Shown here: positions 45,469 through 57,231 of the stretch, in pieces
Numbering within the stretch: position 1 is the stretch's first letter
Layout of the letters: every line of letters begins with the position of its first letter
Origin: Mesorhabditis belari
Lineage: Eukaryota; Nematoda; Chromadorea; Rhabditida; Rhabditidae
Assembly (NCBI GenBank): GCA_958450365.1
Contig: CAUEEP010000191.1
Coordinates: 1-64,000, forward strand
Length of the DNA: 64,000 nucleotides
Direction of reading: 5' to 3'
Notes under the pieces: model-generated
The model's database searches: none
Told to the model about the DNA's origin: nothing
What the model saw: the letters and a program-made list of their open reading frames with translations, nothing else
Translations under genes and position numbers: made by a program

Positions 45469-45945
45469 TTAAATTTGCCTATACAATCGATCCTCGAGAT
45501 AGGTCAAAAAGTCTAATCCAAGGTATGCGTTCTGAAACTCCAGATATAAATCGCATTCATCGACATCGTAAAAGTTTCCGTTTGCCTTCTGAGCCTAAAG
45601 AGTAAACCGATTAAAGTAACACCCGAAATCAATTGCATCTCAAATCAAAGTTTAATATTGCTTTATCTCAATAAAATGATTCAATATTTCGCCTTCTATT
45701 AATTGTTTAATACATTATTAAATAATTAATATAATTACCTGGAATGTCAGATTTTTCACGATGATACGATACATTTTCTTGCTTGGCAGTGGTGGTAGTC
45801 GGTTTAACCCTGTGACAACGAATTCCTTTCGATTTGCATCAGGATCGTGAAAGCGATAACTGCGTCCTCGAAAATTCAACTCGAAGCCGTCGGTATACCG
45901 GCTCATGAAGGTAAAGTCCATGTCGAAAGACATCTGAGTAGACAT
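45469..45945 (-). CDS. Small protein C, family member
   Basis: Exons 45945-45739 and 45594-45469 give 110 residues: MSTQMSFDMDF, DGFELNFRGRSYRFHDPDAN, then an intron in phase 0 after NLTFQ, then DVDECDLYLEFQNAYLGLDF. The pattern M...F..DF, EL..., RF..P.AN, intron after LQ/FQ, then V-D-L-Y-hydrophobic-E is shared with genes A and B, so the three are paralogues. The stop codon is 9 bp from a mariner end. No signal peptide or known domain. The fold could be a small beta-rich module (alternating Tyr/Phe, Leu, Arg), but I cannot name it. Confidence 0.6.
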
Positions 45946-46519
45946 CACGTTGCAACTGTAAAAAAAACTATTAACATAATAATCAAAATATCAATATGAA
46001 TAGAAATAGAAGCCAATCGATAAATATTCACGATTCGTGGGTAAGGGAAGCGCGACTAATCGGCATTCAGAATAAAAAATAAATCACTAGTCGCCATTAT
46101 AGATATAGGATTGTTTCATAGAGAGATAGCATTACAATTTTGGAGCTGTATTTTATGTTGGCCTCGCGCTTTATGTTTTATGTTCGTTCGGTGTTGCTCA
46201 ATCGGAGCTCGGCTTCAATTCGAGTTCGCTGTTCTCGCGGCCTTATTGATTTCCTAGCGGATGAGCGGATGAGATCCTAGAAAAAAGATATAAGATATTG
46301 ACAAGTCCAAACCCTGGCCACATCTGGTTTCTCAGAGCAGAAACGAGCCGCATTGTAGATCATCGGTGATTTCTAAACCAAAATAAACTTTTAAATTTGA
46401 TTCAATCTATTGTAGCTCGCAAATGAATACGAAAACAATACCTACCTCATAGATGAGAATCATCTTTTGCAGAATCCACTAAAGAGATCGCACGAGAATC
46501 ACCAAAGCCGTCAGCAATA
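45946..46519. other. Intergenic, nothing recognised
   Basis: Between gene D and gene C. No repeat or exon that I can support. Confidence 0.35.
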
Positions 46520-48951
46520 TCAGTTTGACAAACGCAATCGAATCTAAAAAGGAAAAAAAATTATCGGAATTTTGCAAACAAATACTTACCGAACTTCTGG
46601 TAATTGCATTGACTCGTCTGGGAGGTTGTTCTGACCGTCTGACCGTGTTGATTGTAGTTGTTGTATTGACTTTCTTGCTTGTATTGATTCGCTTGCAGAG
46701 GACGAGCGTTGAGTAGACGGCGGGTCCCTGGATCTCGTTTTCTTTGCCACCAGCTCCGTACGAACACCTCTCGTTCTTGATGTCGACCTAAATAAAGAAC
46801 CATAGTTCCACAAATCACGTCGTCAGTACACAATCACAAACCTCTCCAAGGATTTGCTTTCCATTCACAGTAATCACTCCAGGCGAGATCTTTCCTTTCT
46901 CATGACTGACAAATGCGGGTGACCAATCCTTCGTATCGGGTGATGCCGCTTCTGGGAATGGAATCCAGCCGTAGTCGAATCCACGCACAGCATCCGAGAG
47001 CTCGTAGAGAACCTGCTCAAGAAATTCAATCACCAAAAAGTACTGTTCCATACCTGAAGTGATCCGACATCCTCCTTGTGTTCGTTGCCTCCATGTGCGA
47101 AGTTGCAATCTTTCCTCCCTCGTGCCAAACGGGTCCCGTCACCGGCTCTCCACGTTGATACCATAGTGCCACGTGTTGTTCCGAGCTCTCACCGGGTAAC
47201 GAGTCCAACGACTTGCCGAGTGCCTGAACAGAAACAATATTTAGATAAATCTTTTGATAAGATAAAGCTTATTCAAAATGTTCACCTTGACAAGTTTCTT
47301 GTTTGGCCACGGGTCGCCCATACGGAAATCGGCCCATTCGTTGAGCATGACACGAATGACTGGGCGTGGTGGTCCCTTGGAGCAGTTGGCGCATTCACAG
47401 TTGGGTGGTCCTCCCTTGAGCTCGCGTGGGATGACAAACATCGGCAAGGGATCACCGCCTTGACGTTGAATCACCTTTAAACATAAGGTTCGCAAGGAAA
47501 CCGATACTTTGGTGGTTGGGAAGGGGCACTTTTATCCTGCCTTAGTTGAATCTAGTGTTTTGAGTGGTTGTATTGATACCTTTTATCTACCTATTCTAGG
47601 GTAATCAAATATGCGTATACTTTTAGAGCATTTATAACATATTTCAAGTTTCATATCGCCGATTTTATTCGATTTTCAAGTGTAAGCAGCTTTGAGGTAG
47701 GATTTGGTGGTTAAAGTACATGGGATCAGACTAGAATTACCAAAAACTTGCCAAAATCTAATGTCTTGAGTGATTGTATTGATACCTAAGTATCACCAAT
47801 CTATTAAGCATATTTTATTACCCTAGAATAGATAAAAAGTATCAATACAACCACTCAAAACATTAGATCCAACTAAGCCAGGATAAAAGTGCCCCTTCCC
47901 AACCACCAAAGTACCGAAAAACCTTAAAACAATTAACCTTATTGTTGATCGAGAACCAAGAAATCTCGGTTTTGTTGTCGACATATCCAAGCACGGGTCC
48001 TTCCGGGCTGTTTGGCCAAAAGATCGGGAATGAGTCGCCACAGTGCACAATCTCACAGTCGGTCACATACTTGTGGAGACGATCCGCATACTTGATCCAG
48101 TTGTACCAGTAGCCGAGTTTGTTGTGATCGCCCTTGTATTGGAGAACCTAAAAGGAAACTTATCTTCAGAACAAAGGCAACAAAAGAGTGATAGAGACTG
48201 AAAGAAATTGCGAAAGACTAGATGAATACTAACACACTTCAGCGAATCCTGCTTTACGACCAGATACCTACTCGATATGACAAAATTGTCTGAATCGATC
48301 AACGTGTGAAAGCAACTATCAATTTTAAAGTCAATGGATAAATTTGAAAAATTGTTTGATCGGTAATACATAGCCTTGACACCTGATGATCACTGACACT
48401 AAAACCTAATTCAATGTTATTCTGAAATATGAAGTCAAACTTTAACAAATGAGCCATTCCAAATAGCTAGAATTTCAAATCTCGAACTTTGATCAAACAA
48501 GAATTAAACAAAAACATTTATTTTAACTTGAATAAAGCATAACCAAACAGAACATATGAAAAACAATCATCATCGCTTGACGTTGATGAGATGATAATTG
48601 GAAACGGGCAACTAAAAATGAAAAAAGTTGGTTGATTGTCGTGATGGAAGCTGCAATTTAGATTATCTAATCTCAAAATTTCAATAACTCTGAATACAAA
48701 TCTTATTTAAAGCAACCTAAACGATTTATTTACCTTTCTATATTCTATACTTTTGTATTAGTAATCATAAAGGGTTGTAAGAAAGAATATGATAATAATG
48801 AAAGTCAATTATACAATGATAACTAGCTGTAACAATCAAAACAACTAACCTTAATCATAGAAGACATAACCTTCGCGTACAAGGGCGTCCGCCAAATGAC
48901 TTGGAAGTTGAGGGTTTGCACATTCAACGTACAAATCCACTTCACATGCAT
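46520..48951 (-). CDS. DM9/DUF3421-like protein (gene D), frame-broken
   Basis: Exons 48951-48850, 48147-47938, 47474-47286, 47223-47054, 47012-46842, 46787-46590 and 46543-46520. It starts MHVKWICTLNVQTLNFQVIW, then VLQYKGDHNKLGYWYNWIKY, CEIVHCGDSFPIFWPNSP and RPVIRVMLNEWADFRMGDPW. Two later modules, VALWYQRGEPVTGPVWHEGG..GGNEHKEDVGSL and GFDYGWIPFPEAA..GKISPGVITVNGKQILG..GAGGKENE, resemble DM9/DUF3421 repeats, which often bind sugars. The fourth exon is 170 nt. Its start and end make sense only if one base near 47097 is missing (KIAT to FAHGGNEH), so this copy is a pseudogene or the base is an assembly error. The C-terminus is uncertain. The first exon overlaps gene B in another frame. Confidence 0.5.
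47500..47935. repeat. Inverted repeat in gene D intron
   Basis: About 47505-47620 and 47815-47925 are inverted copies (shared AAGGGGCACTTTTATCCTG and GTTTTGAGTGGTTGTATTG). Confidence 0.8.
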
Positions 48952-49237
48952 TCCGATATCGCCGGGCCCGTGGAGGCTTTCCCTTAAAATTAGAGAAATT
49001 AAAACTAATTTCAGTTAGATTAAGGATCTATTGAAATATGATCATAATAACCTGAAGGATTATGCCTGGAATCAGGAGCGCCCAGGCTTTTTTTTTTCCT
49101 GTTCTTGTGTAACGACGCGGAGTATTAGCAGCTGGGTGAGCGAATCGCAAAATCTTGCCCGCAACAGTGATCTCAATATATCCTCGAGTCACATTCTTGT
49201 CAGTGAAATCCTCAAGAATGCTGTACCTTGGATTCAT
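48850..49237 (-). CDS. Small protein B, family member
   Basis: Exons 49237-49052 and 48982-48850 give about 105 residues: MNPRYSILEDF, GYIEITVAGKILRFAHPAAN, intron in phase 0 after IILQ, then ACEVDLYVECANPQL and a stop at GYVFYD. Same architecture as A and C. Its second exon is also read, one base over, as the first exon of gene D, so either the two genes overlap or one reading is spurious. The intact paralogue is at 60513-60908. Function unknown. Confidence 0.55.
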
Positions 49238-49356
49238 CGTGCGGCTGAAAATGAGTTTTATTGTACATAGTCAATAAGAAAAGCAACTAAAAGAATTCCG
49301 ATAAAATGAAGTAAAATAAGTTAAGTTGATATGGATAAATTCATGGAAGCCTTTAT

Positions 49357-50033
49357 TCAATGTAACCCAAATATAACCAACATTTGTTCATCCGAATTCT
49401 CATGGTCCTGAACATTGGAATCGTTTTCATCCTCGACATCCTCATCAACTTCTGAGTCGTCAGGAGGTAGAACTAACTAAAATGAATCAATTAATGAGTT
49501 ATTATAGTTGATTCTTGTAAACTAATAGTTAAGTCAAAGATTCTGAAAATCTAGAGAATTGAATAATTGACACAATAATCAACCTTCGTAAGGATATAAT
49601 CGCGAACAAAAATCACCTGTTGGTAGTGTGCAAGATTTCCGACTTTGGTTATAAAATCACCAAACTTCATGACGTCGGTAAATTCAACGCATAGAGCCAC
49701 AGAAGGAAGTCCAAACCAAGAGTCATCATCTTTAGCCTAAAGGTAAATAGATCAATAACATATACCCAATCTCTCCTTATCACAAAGTATTCGGTTTCAT
49801 AGTTTTGATTTTATAAAAATTTAATCGAGCCCGAAATGAAAATGACCAACCTGTAACAACATTTCAGCCAATGTAATCTGGATCTTTCCAATTGTCTTCA
49901 TCGAAAATTTGCGATGGTCCCGATTATCCGGGTAACCAAAACGAAAAAGCTTGGTTTTATAACCCAGCTCCACATAATTTGGCGTCACTTCAAGTGAATC
50001 GAAGTCTTCGAAGAAACAGAGTTGAGTTTCCAT
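49357..50033 (-). CDS. Small protein A, family member, 3 exons
   Basis: Exons 50033-49851, 49736-49617 and 49476-49357 give 140 residues: METQLCFFEDFDSLEVTPNY, VELGYKTKLFRFGYPDNRD, intron after MLLQ, then SVALCVEFTDVMKFGDF. A third exon adds an acidic tail (PPDDSEVDEDVEDENDS). The first two exons match B and C in layout. The intact inverted paralogue is at 59699-60386, with mostly conservative changes, suggesting that the protein is under constraint. Function unknown. Confidence 0.65.
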
Positions 50034-50934
50034 GTCGCGCTAAGTAAAATGAATATTAGAATAAGAAATCAAGATACTGAAAAAGAATCCACGAAAAGTC
50101 TAAACAAAAACATAATAAAAGTAGATGATTAAAGTGGACTGAAAATTAAAGGAAAGTTGACGCAAATGACAAATGCTTAATAAAAAGGAAGTTTTATCCC
50201 CACCACCATCTATTTTTTTCTAGTTTGTACCTGCTGTGACTTTTAGAAGGGAACAGATGAATCGATGTCCATTGATCGTTGAGAGAACAACAAGAGAAAG
50301 GCTTGTATTAGACAGATTTTTCGTGAAACTTTTTCGCTTTAGAAAATGACTAATACGAATCTGGTGCTTCCTCGGATGATCCACTCGGGAATGGTCAACG
50401 ATCTAAGCGGGTTTTCAATGCGGAGAAAATGAGGAAGAGCCAGAACGACAGCGAATCAATCGACTGTCCAAACGCTTCAATCGACCGTCGCCACGCCTTT
50501 TGTACTTCCACCCGTATTGACGACTGATCTGCAGGGGCAAAAGCGATCGAGAAATGGACTTACACAAAAAGTTCTTCGATTGCTTTGTCTATTCGCATTT
50601 TAAATTCATCCATTGCCTACTTGTCTCTAATTCATTTTATATCATGTGATAAGAGTTTTTCAAAAAGATCTACTCAACATATCCCTTTCGTTTCTTTGCT
50701 TTTTCTGTGTTTCTTTGGAATGAGCTTTTGTGGGAAATAAATGATCTGCATTGGGAACGAGAAAGAGTGAAAGAAGGAAGATTTCAACTAGGTACTCGGT
50801 GTTAAAAACACAAAATCTGTATTAAAGATACGATATAAGTGCTTGACAGATTTTCGGATGGACTTGGAATCCAAGTCCATCCGTAAGTCTAAGTCTTGGC
50901 TGAGATAAAGCTGTTTGATGCAAAGCTCTGTATA
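50034..50934. other. Upstream of gene A; edge of inverted duplication
   Basis: 50034-50216 is shared (inverted) with 59518-59698 and probably contains the gene A promoter. On the plus strand, 50337-50533 is an open stretch (RVFNAEKMRKSQNDSES) that could be an orphan exon. A perfect 13-bp-stem palindrome, CGGATGGACTTGG and its partner, lies at 50855-50883. Confidence 0.35.
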
Positions 50935-51420
50935 CAGGGTGTTTCACAATTACTGATACCCCGACCCCTCATCATAAAAGCATTTAAATTGTCCAGCGCG
51001 AGCGATTTATTGACTGTTTTTTTTAAGTTTTTCTTGTTTTAAACTTGTTTACATTTAATAATATTTTAAAAATTGTTCTTTTTTAGAAATGGCCAAGCCC
51101 TCTCAGCTTTCGCGACTTGATCATTTCTCGTTTTGCGAACATGCAAACGTTTTAAGTCTCTTGGAACAAATCAGGGTCGAAAGGGAGGTGGAAGACGTGT
51201 AACTTCGGCTGTTAAGACTGTTATCAAGAACGTTCGCGAGAGAATAAGGCGCAATCCGGAGAGATCTGTTCGTCAAATGGCTCGTGAAATGAAAGTTCCT
51301 GTGACTTCGATGCATCGAATCCTTTGAAAACGCTTAGGAATGAAAGCTTTCAAGAAAAACAAGTGCCACGGAATTACCGATGCTGCCGAAGGAATAGTCG
51401 TAGTTTACGATTCTACGACT
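50935..51420 (+). pseudogene. Tc1/maT element 5' part with N-terminal transposase relic
   Basis: Starts with CAGGGTGTTTCACAATTACT after TA. Reads MAKPSQLSRLDHF, then RRVTSAVKTVIKNVRERIRR, NPERSVRQMAREMKVPVTSM and HRIL, stop, KRLGMKAFKKNK: the helix-turn-helix region. The catalytic half is missing. Confidence 0.75.
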
Positions 51421-51439
51421 ATTACCGAAGGAATAGTCG

Positions 51440-52000
51440 TAGTCCTAGTTTAGTCGTAGTTTAAAGAAAGTTTTAAATTTAGAATGGTAAGACCCTCTGT
51501 GCACCGCAACGGAACGCAACAACCGCGACATTCAACTTCATAAGGACAATATCCGAGCGATTGACATTTCTAGAACTAAATGAACGTTTCCAAAAAAGTT
51601 TTATCAACCATTATTGCAAGATTCAAGGAATTGGGAGTCACTTCTGACCGTCGTAGAGGAAGCATGATCAACAAAATGATCGATGATTAACAAAATCATT
51701 ATCAAGATAGTGCGTGATTGAGTCCGTTTGAACCCACATCACTCCGTTCGCAAAATGGTCGCACAAATGAAGGCATCAAAGAGCTCTATGTGTCGACAGA
51801 AGTTCTTAAAGAATCACTTAATAGTCACGTAATCACTGAATCTTCATCTCAATCCGATGAATTACTCTTTGTGGAGTGTTCATGATGAAAAACCGACTTT
51901 TTTTCCTATTTTTTCAATCATTTTTTCTAAGCGCTGATTAAAGTCAAAAATATGTGTTATGTCTTAAAAAATTCCCCATCCTCTCTAATTTAATTTAAAA
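51440..52000 (+). repeat. Second copy of the 35.25-35.86 kb repeat
   Basis: Shares AAGACCCTCTGTGCACCGCA, AATATCCGAGCGATTGACAT and CCACATCACTCCGTTCGCAA with 35280-35520, with small indels, including an insertion near 51675. 52001-52450 has no clear feature. Confidence 0.75.
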
Positions 52001-52450
52001 ACTTTAATCTACTGCTCGATCGATATCTAGTACCATAAAAAAATTGTTTCAATTACTTATATTTTGATTTAAGTCTGCCATGTTATCGTCAAGTTCTTAT
52101 TTTAAAATTTAAGCCGTTTATTTATCACAAATCTTTTTGTGCTTACGCGAGGGAAATATTTTCTCTATGTTTGGCTGGGGAAAGAGCTCGAATGTTCCAT
52201 AGAGAACTGTAAAAAAAAGGCAAAAAGGCGTAAAAGGTATGAAAGAAAAAACCAGGGGAAAAAGACGAGAAACGAAAAAGCCTCTTTTCACGCTTATTAT
52301 CTCCAAAAAGCAGAGAAAATTGAGTCATTGAGCCTTTCGTTAGGCTAGGATATTCTCGGCGCAAATATATACTTCATTTTATCAAATTTAATGATTTTTT
52401 ATTTGGATTTACCTTCTTTTGTTTTATTTACTTAAAGTTTAGTTATAAAA

Positions 52451-55400
52451 ATGACTGAACTACTCGTTAGCTGTTTAAAGCCGTTAGCTTTAAAGCCAAG
52501 CAAAGTCAAGGTTTGTTTAGAATCGCTTCATTTGTAAAATAAAGTTTTTAGAATAAAAAACGATCAAAAGGAAAAAAGCGTCAATTAGGATATGAATTTG
52601 AAGATGAATTTGAAGAAAAAGAGGTTATTTTGAGAATTCGAAACTGATTATTTCACCGAAAAGCACTCATTAAGCTCAAATTTTTAGAATAAAACTCAAA
52701 CGAATGTTTCGAATGAAGCCATGGCTTTGTCCAAGTCTATCAGAACACAGGTAATAAATAAAATGTTATTAATTCAATTAAAGAAATTTAGAAAAACCCA
52801 AATCTTTCAAATACTCAAAGAAAGAAGAGAACTCCTAATGAGAAAAAGGTTTTTGATAGGCTAAAACACCAAACAATTCAGCGACTTTTAGATAAAATCT
52901 GCTGTATCTGTTGATCAAAACGTAGATGTTCAATCGAAAGCAAATATTGATGAAAACAAAAAGATATCAAATGCAAATCCTTTACCAAAATCCCTCCAAA
53001 AAAATCGTTACGTAAACAAAGCCATCGAAAAGGTGTCAGCTGGGATAAAGTTGTTATCAGCGTCTCTCGAGAGTCTCACCGATGGATTGTTGTCAAAAGT
53101 TAAAAGAAGAAATCCGATCAAGTTTGTTTCATTTTAAATACTTCGAGTGTAAATAGATAAACGGGACTATACTATGAAACTTGCGCCACGAATCTTGCGC
53201 CGCGAATGACTTGACTTGACTAAAACTTGACTGAACACTCTGAGATTTATAGAAAATTTACTATGGTATTTCAAAATATCAAGTCTGTAGGATATAATAA
53301 CAAAGTATCGTAAATAGCTTGTACTCAGCCTCGACTTCAGTTCTTCAGGAACCATTTCAGAGCACTCATTCCATTGAAAATCAACGAAAAGATCGATCTC
53401 CGTCATTATCCAAAAGGAATCAAGATTTCAGGTATTTTTTTTGCTTTAACAAGTCTAATCTTGCTTTTTTAGAAGTTAAGCATCGTGGGAATCGTTTGTT
53501 GTTCAAGATTTTGGAAATTCAAGGAGAAAAACTCGAGTTTAGAATTGCGAAATGGGATGCCCCTGGAGCCAAGTTTAAAATAGTAAGGATTTTTTTTTTT
53601 AATTGTAAAAACTTTTTCAGCCCGACGGCCCAATTGATGGATATAGAAGTTTTGAAGTTCTTGTCGATTTAAATCATATGGAGACTCAGAAACTCTTCAA
53701 GATGTATTCAGAGGTTAATCTTTTTTGATGTAAATTTATTGATGTATTTATTGATGTATATGTATGATTTAGTTTTTTCATCAAGATTATTTTCCGTGGA
53801 TTGAAATGGAGCTCATCAGAAACAAAGTGATCACCAGGATTTGGCTGATTTTCGATTGGGATGATACGCGGTGAGTGTTTGAATAAATTTTGAATGATTA
53901 GAAAACAAATAAACTTATGAAGCTTTTCCCTTTGATGATCATTAAGTTTTTTTTGCAGAGAATTTCTTTAATACAGTAACATTGCCAAGTGCATATCAAT
54001 GTTTAAATATTCTATAGCTTTTCTTCTAACTGAGCTAACTATTACTCGTAGGAAACTTTTTGAAAGACGATATGAAATATAATGATATCTAAAGAATAAT
54101 ATATAGCCAAAACTCGATAATAAAACTCTCGTTAACAAACAGACTTTTCTGTATAATGATGAGTAAAATTAGTATAATTTTAGCGATACTTTCAAAGTGT
54201 CCACTCAGCTGAATATCTTCTAGTTTCGTGGAATTTCTATGGGGCAGCTACGAAAAATCTACACAGAAAAGAGGGCGGAGCTTCGTAGCTTTCATAGCTG
54301 CCGCATTTGTTTAAAAGATATTCAACTAGAGCTTAAGGGGACCTTTAAAAGTATAATTTCAGCCTTGATAACAAACATTACGGCTTTCCACACTTCTTTA
54401 AGTACCTAAATTCTAAAATCGGCTCCAAAGCACAGCTATTCAGTCCATTAGCTGAGTATCTTCTAGCAATGAACGTATAAAACGATTCGTTTTCTGTCAG
54501 TATTCACTCGTTTGGGGGTGGGACAAATGCGACCTTTTTTTTTGCGACACGTCAAATTTGGGTTAAAAGGCAAAAACTACGCAACTTAACGCTTTTCCGC
54601 AGTTTTTGCCTTTTAGCCCAAATTTGACGTGTCAGCGAGGTCCGATTTGTCGAAATTCGGAATCTACGCATACGATTCCCTTATATGGAAAAATTTTCGA
54701 AATATTTTCGAAGCTCTACGGCCTTGCCTTAAGGCCTTTTCCAGCAAAAAAAAAGGTGCGCAAATGTCCAGGTGCGCAAAAAAAAGGTCGCATTTGTCCC
54801 ACCCCCCACTCATTTTGATCATTTGCACTTCTTTACTTACTTCACTTTACTTACTTCACTTCTTTACTTATTGCACTTTTTTACTTACTGTTTTTAGAGT
54901 ATTTCTTAACATTATGAGGTAAAATAGCAAGAAAACCTCGATAATAAAAAGGTTTCTCGAAATCCCTTGAGTTTTATTTGTAATTTTTGTTTTTGTTATC
55001 CAGGTTTTACTGTAGTTAATTTATCGAGCTATTCAGTGCTCATTGGATTCCATATTTCACCGATCGTCGCCCGTTCTCAGGCGGGAAAAACTGGTGGCCT
55101 GGGGTTGAAGTGCAACAGTACAACGACTTTGTCATCAACAAATGTTTAACAGTATCTGGTAACATTTTAAAATCAGAATCAAACGTTATTTAATTTTAGA
55201 CATTCGCTTTGATCAAACATTGCTTCATTTCACAATAATCTCTCCATCATCTTCTAATCCAACTGTGATTTTCGATGAGCGGGAACCACTGAAGAAAGGG
55301 ATTCGAATGATTGTGCTTGATCATGTAGAGCTTAATCCTGAACAAGTAAGGATAAAATAACATTTTATAAATAGCAAATTAGATAAATAATAATAGATTT

Positions 55401-55935
55401 ATTTTAGAATTCATTCGGCATCGGCAATATTGCAATCACTTTTCGGAATCGACGCGCTCTTACCTATCTTGGGGATGATAAAGTGGTAAGTTGGATTAGA
55501 AAATGATACTTTTTATTTTTAAATTTACTAACTTATTAAATTAAAGCATTATTTAGCGTGCCGATCCGACTCTTTGGCCCTTCTTCAACATCAACTTCTC
55601 GGGCTGCTTATCCATTCAAATTTTGCTCAAATTTAATTGGAATATTCTCAAGTTAGTGTTTTTATGTTTAAATTTTAAATTATAACAAAAACAAAAACAA
55701 TGCGTAAGATTTAGAGCCGAATGGACTCCAGAGTTCAGTATTGTGCACAAGCCAAAGTCCCAGATCGAAAAAAGGCTTAAAGTGAGAAGGTAAGATTACT
55801 TTACTCATTACTTTTTTATTTTGTTAACAGTTGTAACAAAAAAACTATTTTTTATAAAAATAAACTTACAGGCCACTTCAAAAAATGAAGCGAAAACAAC
55901 CGAACCCTAAGAAGATGGGTCTACATAATGGATGA
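52451..55935 (+). CDS. Multi-exon gene of unknown function (15 exons)
   Basis: Exons 52451-52510, 52552-52623, 52688-52750, 52792-52848, 52892-53032 (possibly longer), 53329-53431, 53473-53582, 53621-53713, 53773-53870, 55037-55143, 55200-55345, 55408-55485, 55557-55651, 55715-55789 and 55872-55935 keep phase and give about 475 residues. The first 130 are Lys-rich and low complexity (NKKRSKGKKRQ; NTQRKKRTPNEKK), suggesting a nuclear or nucleic-acid-binding tail. The rest is a globular region rich in Trp and aromatic residues: NEKIDLRHYPKGIKI, FRIAKWDAPGAKF, DYFPWIEMELIRNKVITRIW, DRRPFSGGKNWWPGVEVQ, RADPTLWPFFNINFSGCLS. It ends very basic (KMKRKQPNPKKMG). I recognise no family. Intron 9 holds a family 2 MITE. 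Exon 5/6 and 9/10 joins are least certain. Confidence 0.6.
54514..54808. mobile_element. MITE family 2, second copy
   Basis: Ends GGGGGTGGGACAAATGCGAC are inverted. The body is the 4466-4712 sequence in reverse order plus a foldback around GACACGTCAAATTTGGG. It lies in intron 9 of the unknown gene. Confidence 0.85.
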
Positions 55936-56732
55936 TTCGCTGAATCGAACATTGAACAAATTGAACCAGTCTCAACTATCACCATCAGAAATCACAACAA
56001 CAAAACGATCGGATAAAATAAATCAAAAAAGATTTCATCTCTTTTCCTATCCAGTTTAGAAATCACTTACATCTTTATTTGACTGCAACTAAGGAAAAGA
56101 TCTCTATAATAAAATGCTTAGTGCTAGTTACAGCTTTTCAAAATTCATTCTTTATTTGAATAAATTGTTATACAGACTTTTTAGAATGCAAAGAAATGTA
56201 GAAAGTGTTTTTATGCAAAGGCTTTCTACAGAGTTTCTACAATTATCGCATCGCAGTTTTTGGGCTATATCATATGAGAATAAATCTCATATGATTTATT
56301 TGACTCTTTTCTGGTTAAAAAGCTTAAAACAAATGTTTTCGACAAAAATCGTCAACCATTTGGTGTTTTATGAGCCCTGGATGAAAACTGCAATCGGTTC
56401 CATCTTCATCTATTCCATCTTCTTGAAGATGAATTTTTCTTGGAACTGGCAAATTTCATCGGTTAATCTCAAAGTTAACTGAAAGAATTATTTAAAGGTT
56501 AGCCCAAAAACTACGCAATAATTTGCAGCCACCCTGTACAATCAAAGTCTATCAAAGAATACAACTTATGCTTGAAAGATGTCGCAATTGTCATCTCATT
56601 AATTTCTGTTTTCATCAATTTGACCAAACATTTATCTGTATTTGAATACTAGTATCGATAAGGTCTTCATCAAAGCTAATCTGTACAAATATCAATCTTT
56701 TGTAGATGTTTAGGAAGGTCTATAACACGACA
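55936..56732. other. Intergenic; transposon end at 56530
   Basis: A hydrophobic open frame (56114-56482) has no family look and no splice support. GCAGCCACCCTGTACA at 56524-56539 resembles an inverted Tc1-type end with no partner found. Confidence 0.35.
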
Positions 56733-57181
56733 ACTAGACTTGCTTGTCGATATTATCAATACGAATGGCAAGCTCATGTTTGATCGTTCAAATCTCGGTT
56801 TCTAGAACAGCTATCAATCTGCAAATTATTTCTTTGGAAAGTCAAGAATGTTAGCTTGTGATTGTTATCTCACAGATAGCAAATTCTCATAGGTGAGTGC
56901 CTTAAAAAGCTTATCAATACATCGATACTCAAATATCGATAAGCTAATCGTTAAGCCTCGATAGCGATAAGCACCTCATAAACCTTATCGATAAGTATCG
57001 ATACGGTTTATGAGGTGTTTAATCATTAAAAGTCGCTTTGTATAAAATAGCAATCAAAGCTGACATTCTTGGCGTTCCAATGAAACGATTTGCGGATTGA
57101 TAGCTGTTCTAGAAACGGAGATCTGAACGGTCAAACACGAGCATGCCGTTTGTATAGGTAATATTGATAAGCAAGTCTAGT
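56733..57181. mobile_element. Foldback element with 150-bp arms
   Basis: Left arm ACTAGACTTGCTTGTCGATA onward and right arm ending CAAGTCTAGTC are inverted imperfect copies (shared CTAGAACAGCTATCAATC). The centre is rich in ATCGATAAG palindromes near 56920-57020. Confidence 0.8.
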
Positions 57182-57231
57182 CACATGAGTACAAAGTTAA
57201 AAGTCGTAAAATGCAAATACAAAATAAAATA

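Noticed and set aside
46586..46833. Alternative frames of gene D exon 6 (Gln/Asn-rich or Ser/Arg-rich)
   Set aside because: The phase from exon 5 and the family-like CSYGAGGKENE segment favour the frame I used. The alternatives need an extra frameshift, though a tail-anchored ending in another frame cannot be fully excluded.
56114..56482. 122-codon hydrophobic frame as a gene
   Set aside because: AT-rich, no signal-peptide logic, no splice sites used, no family resemblance.
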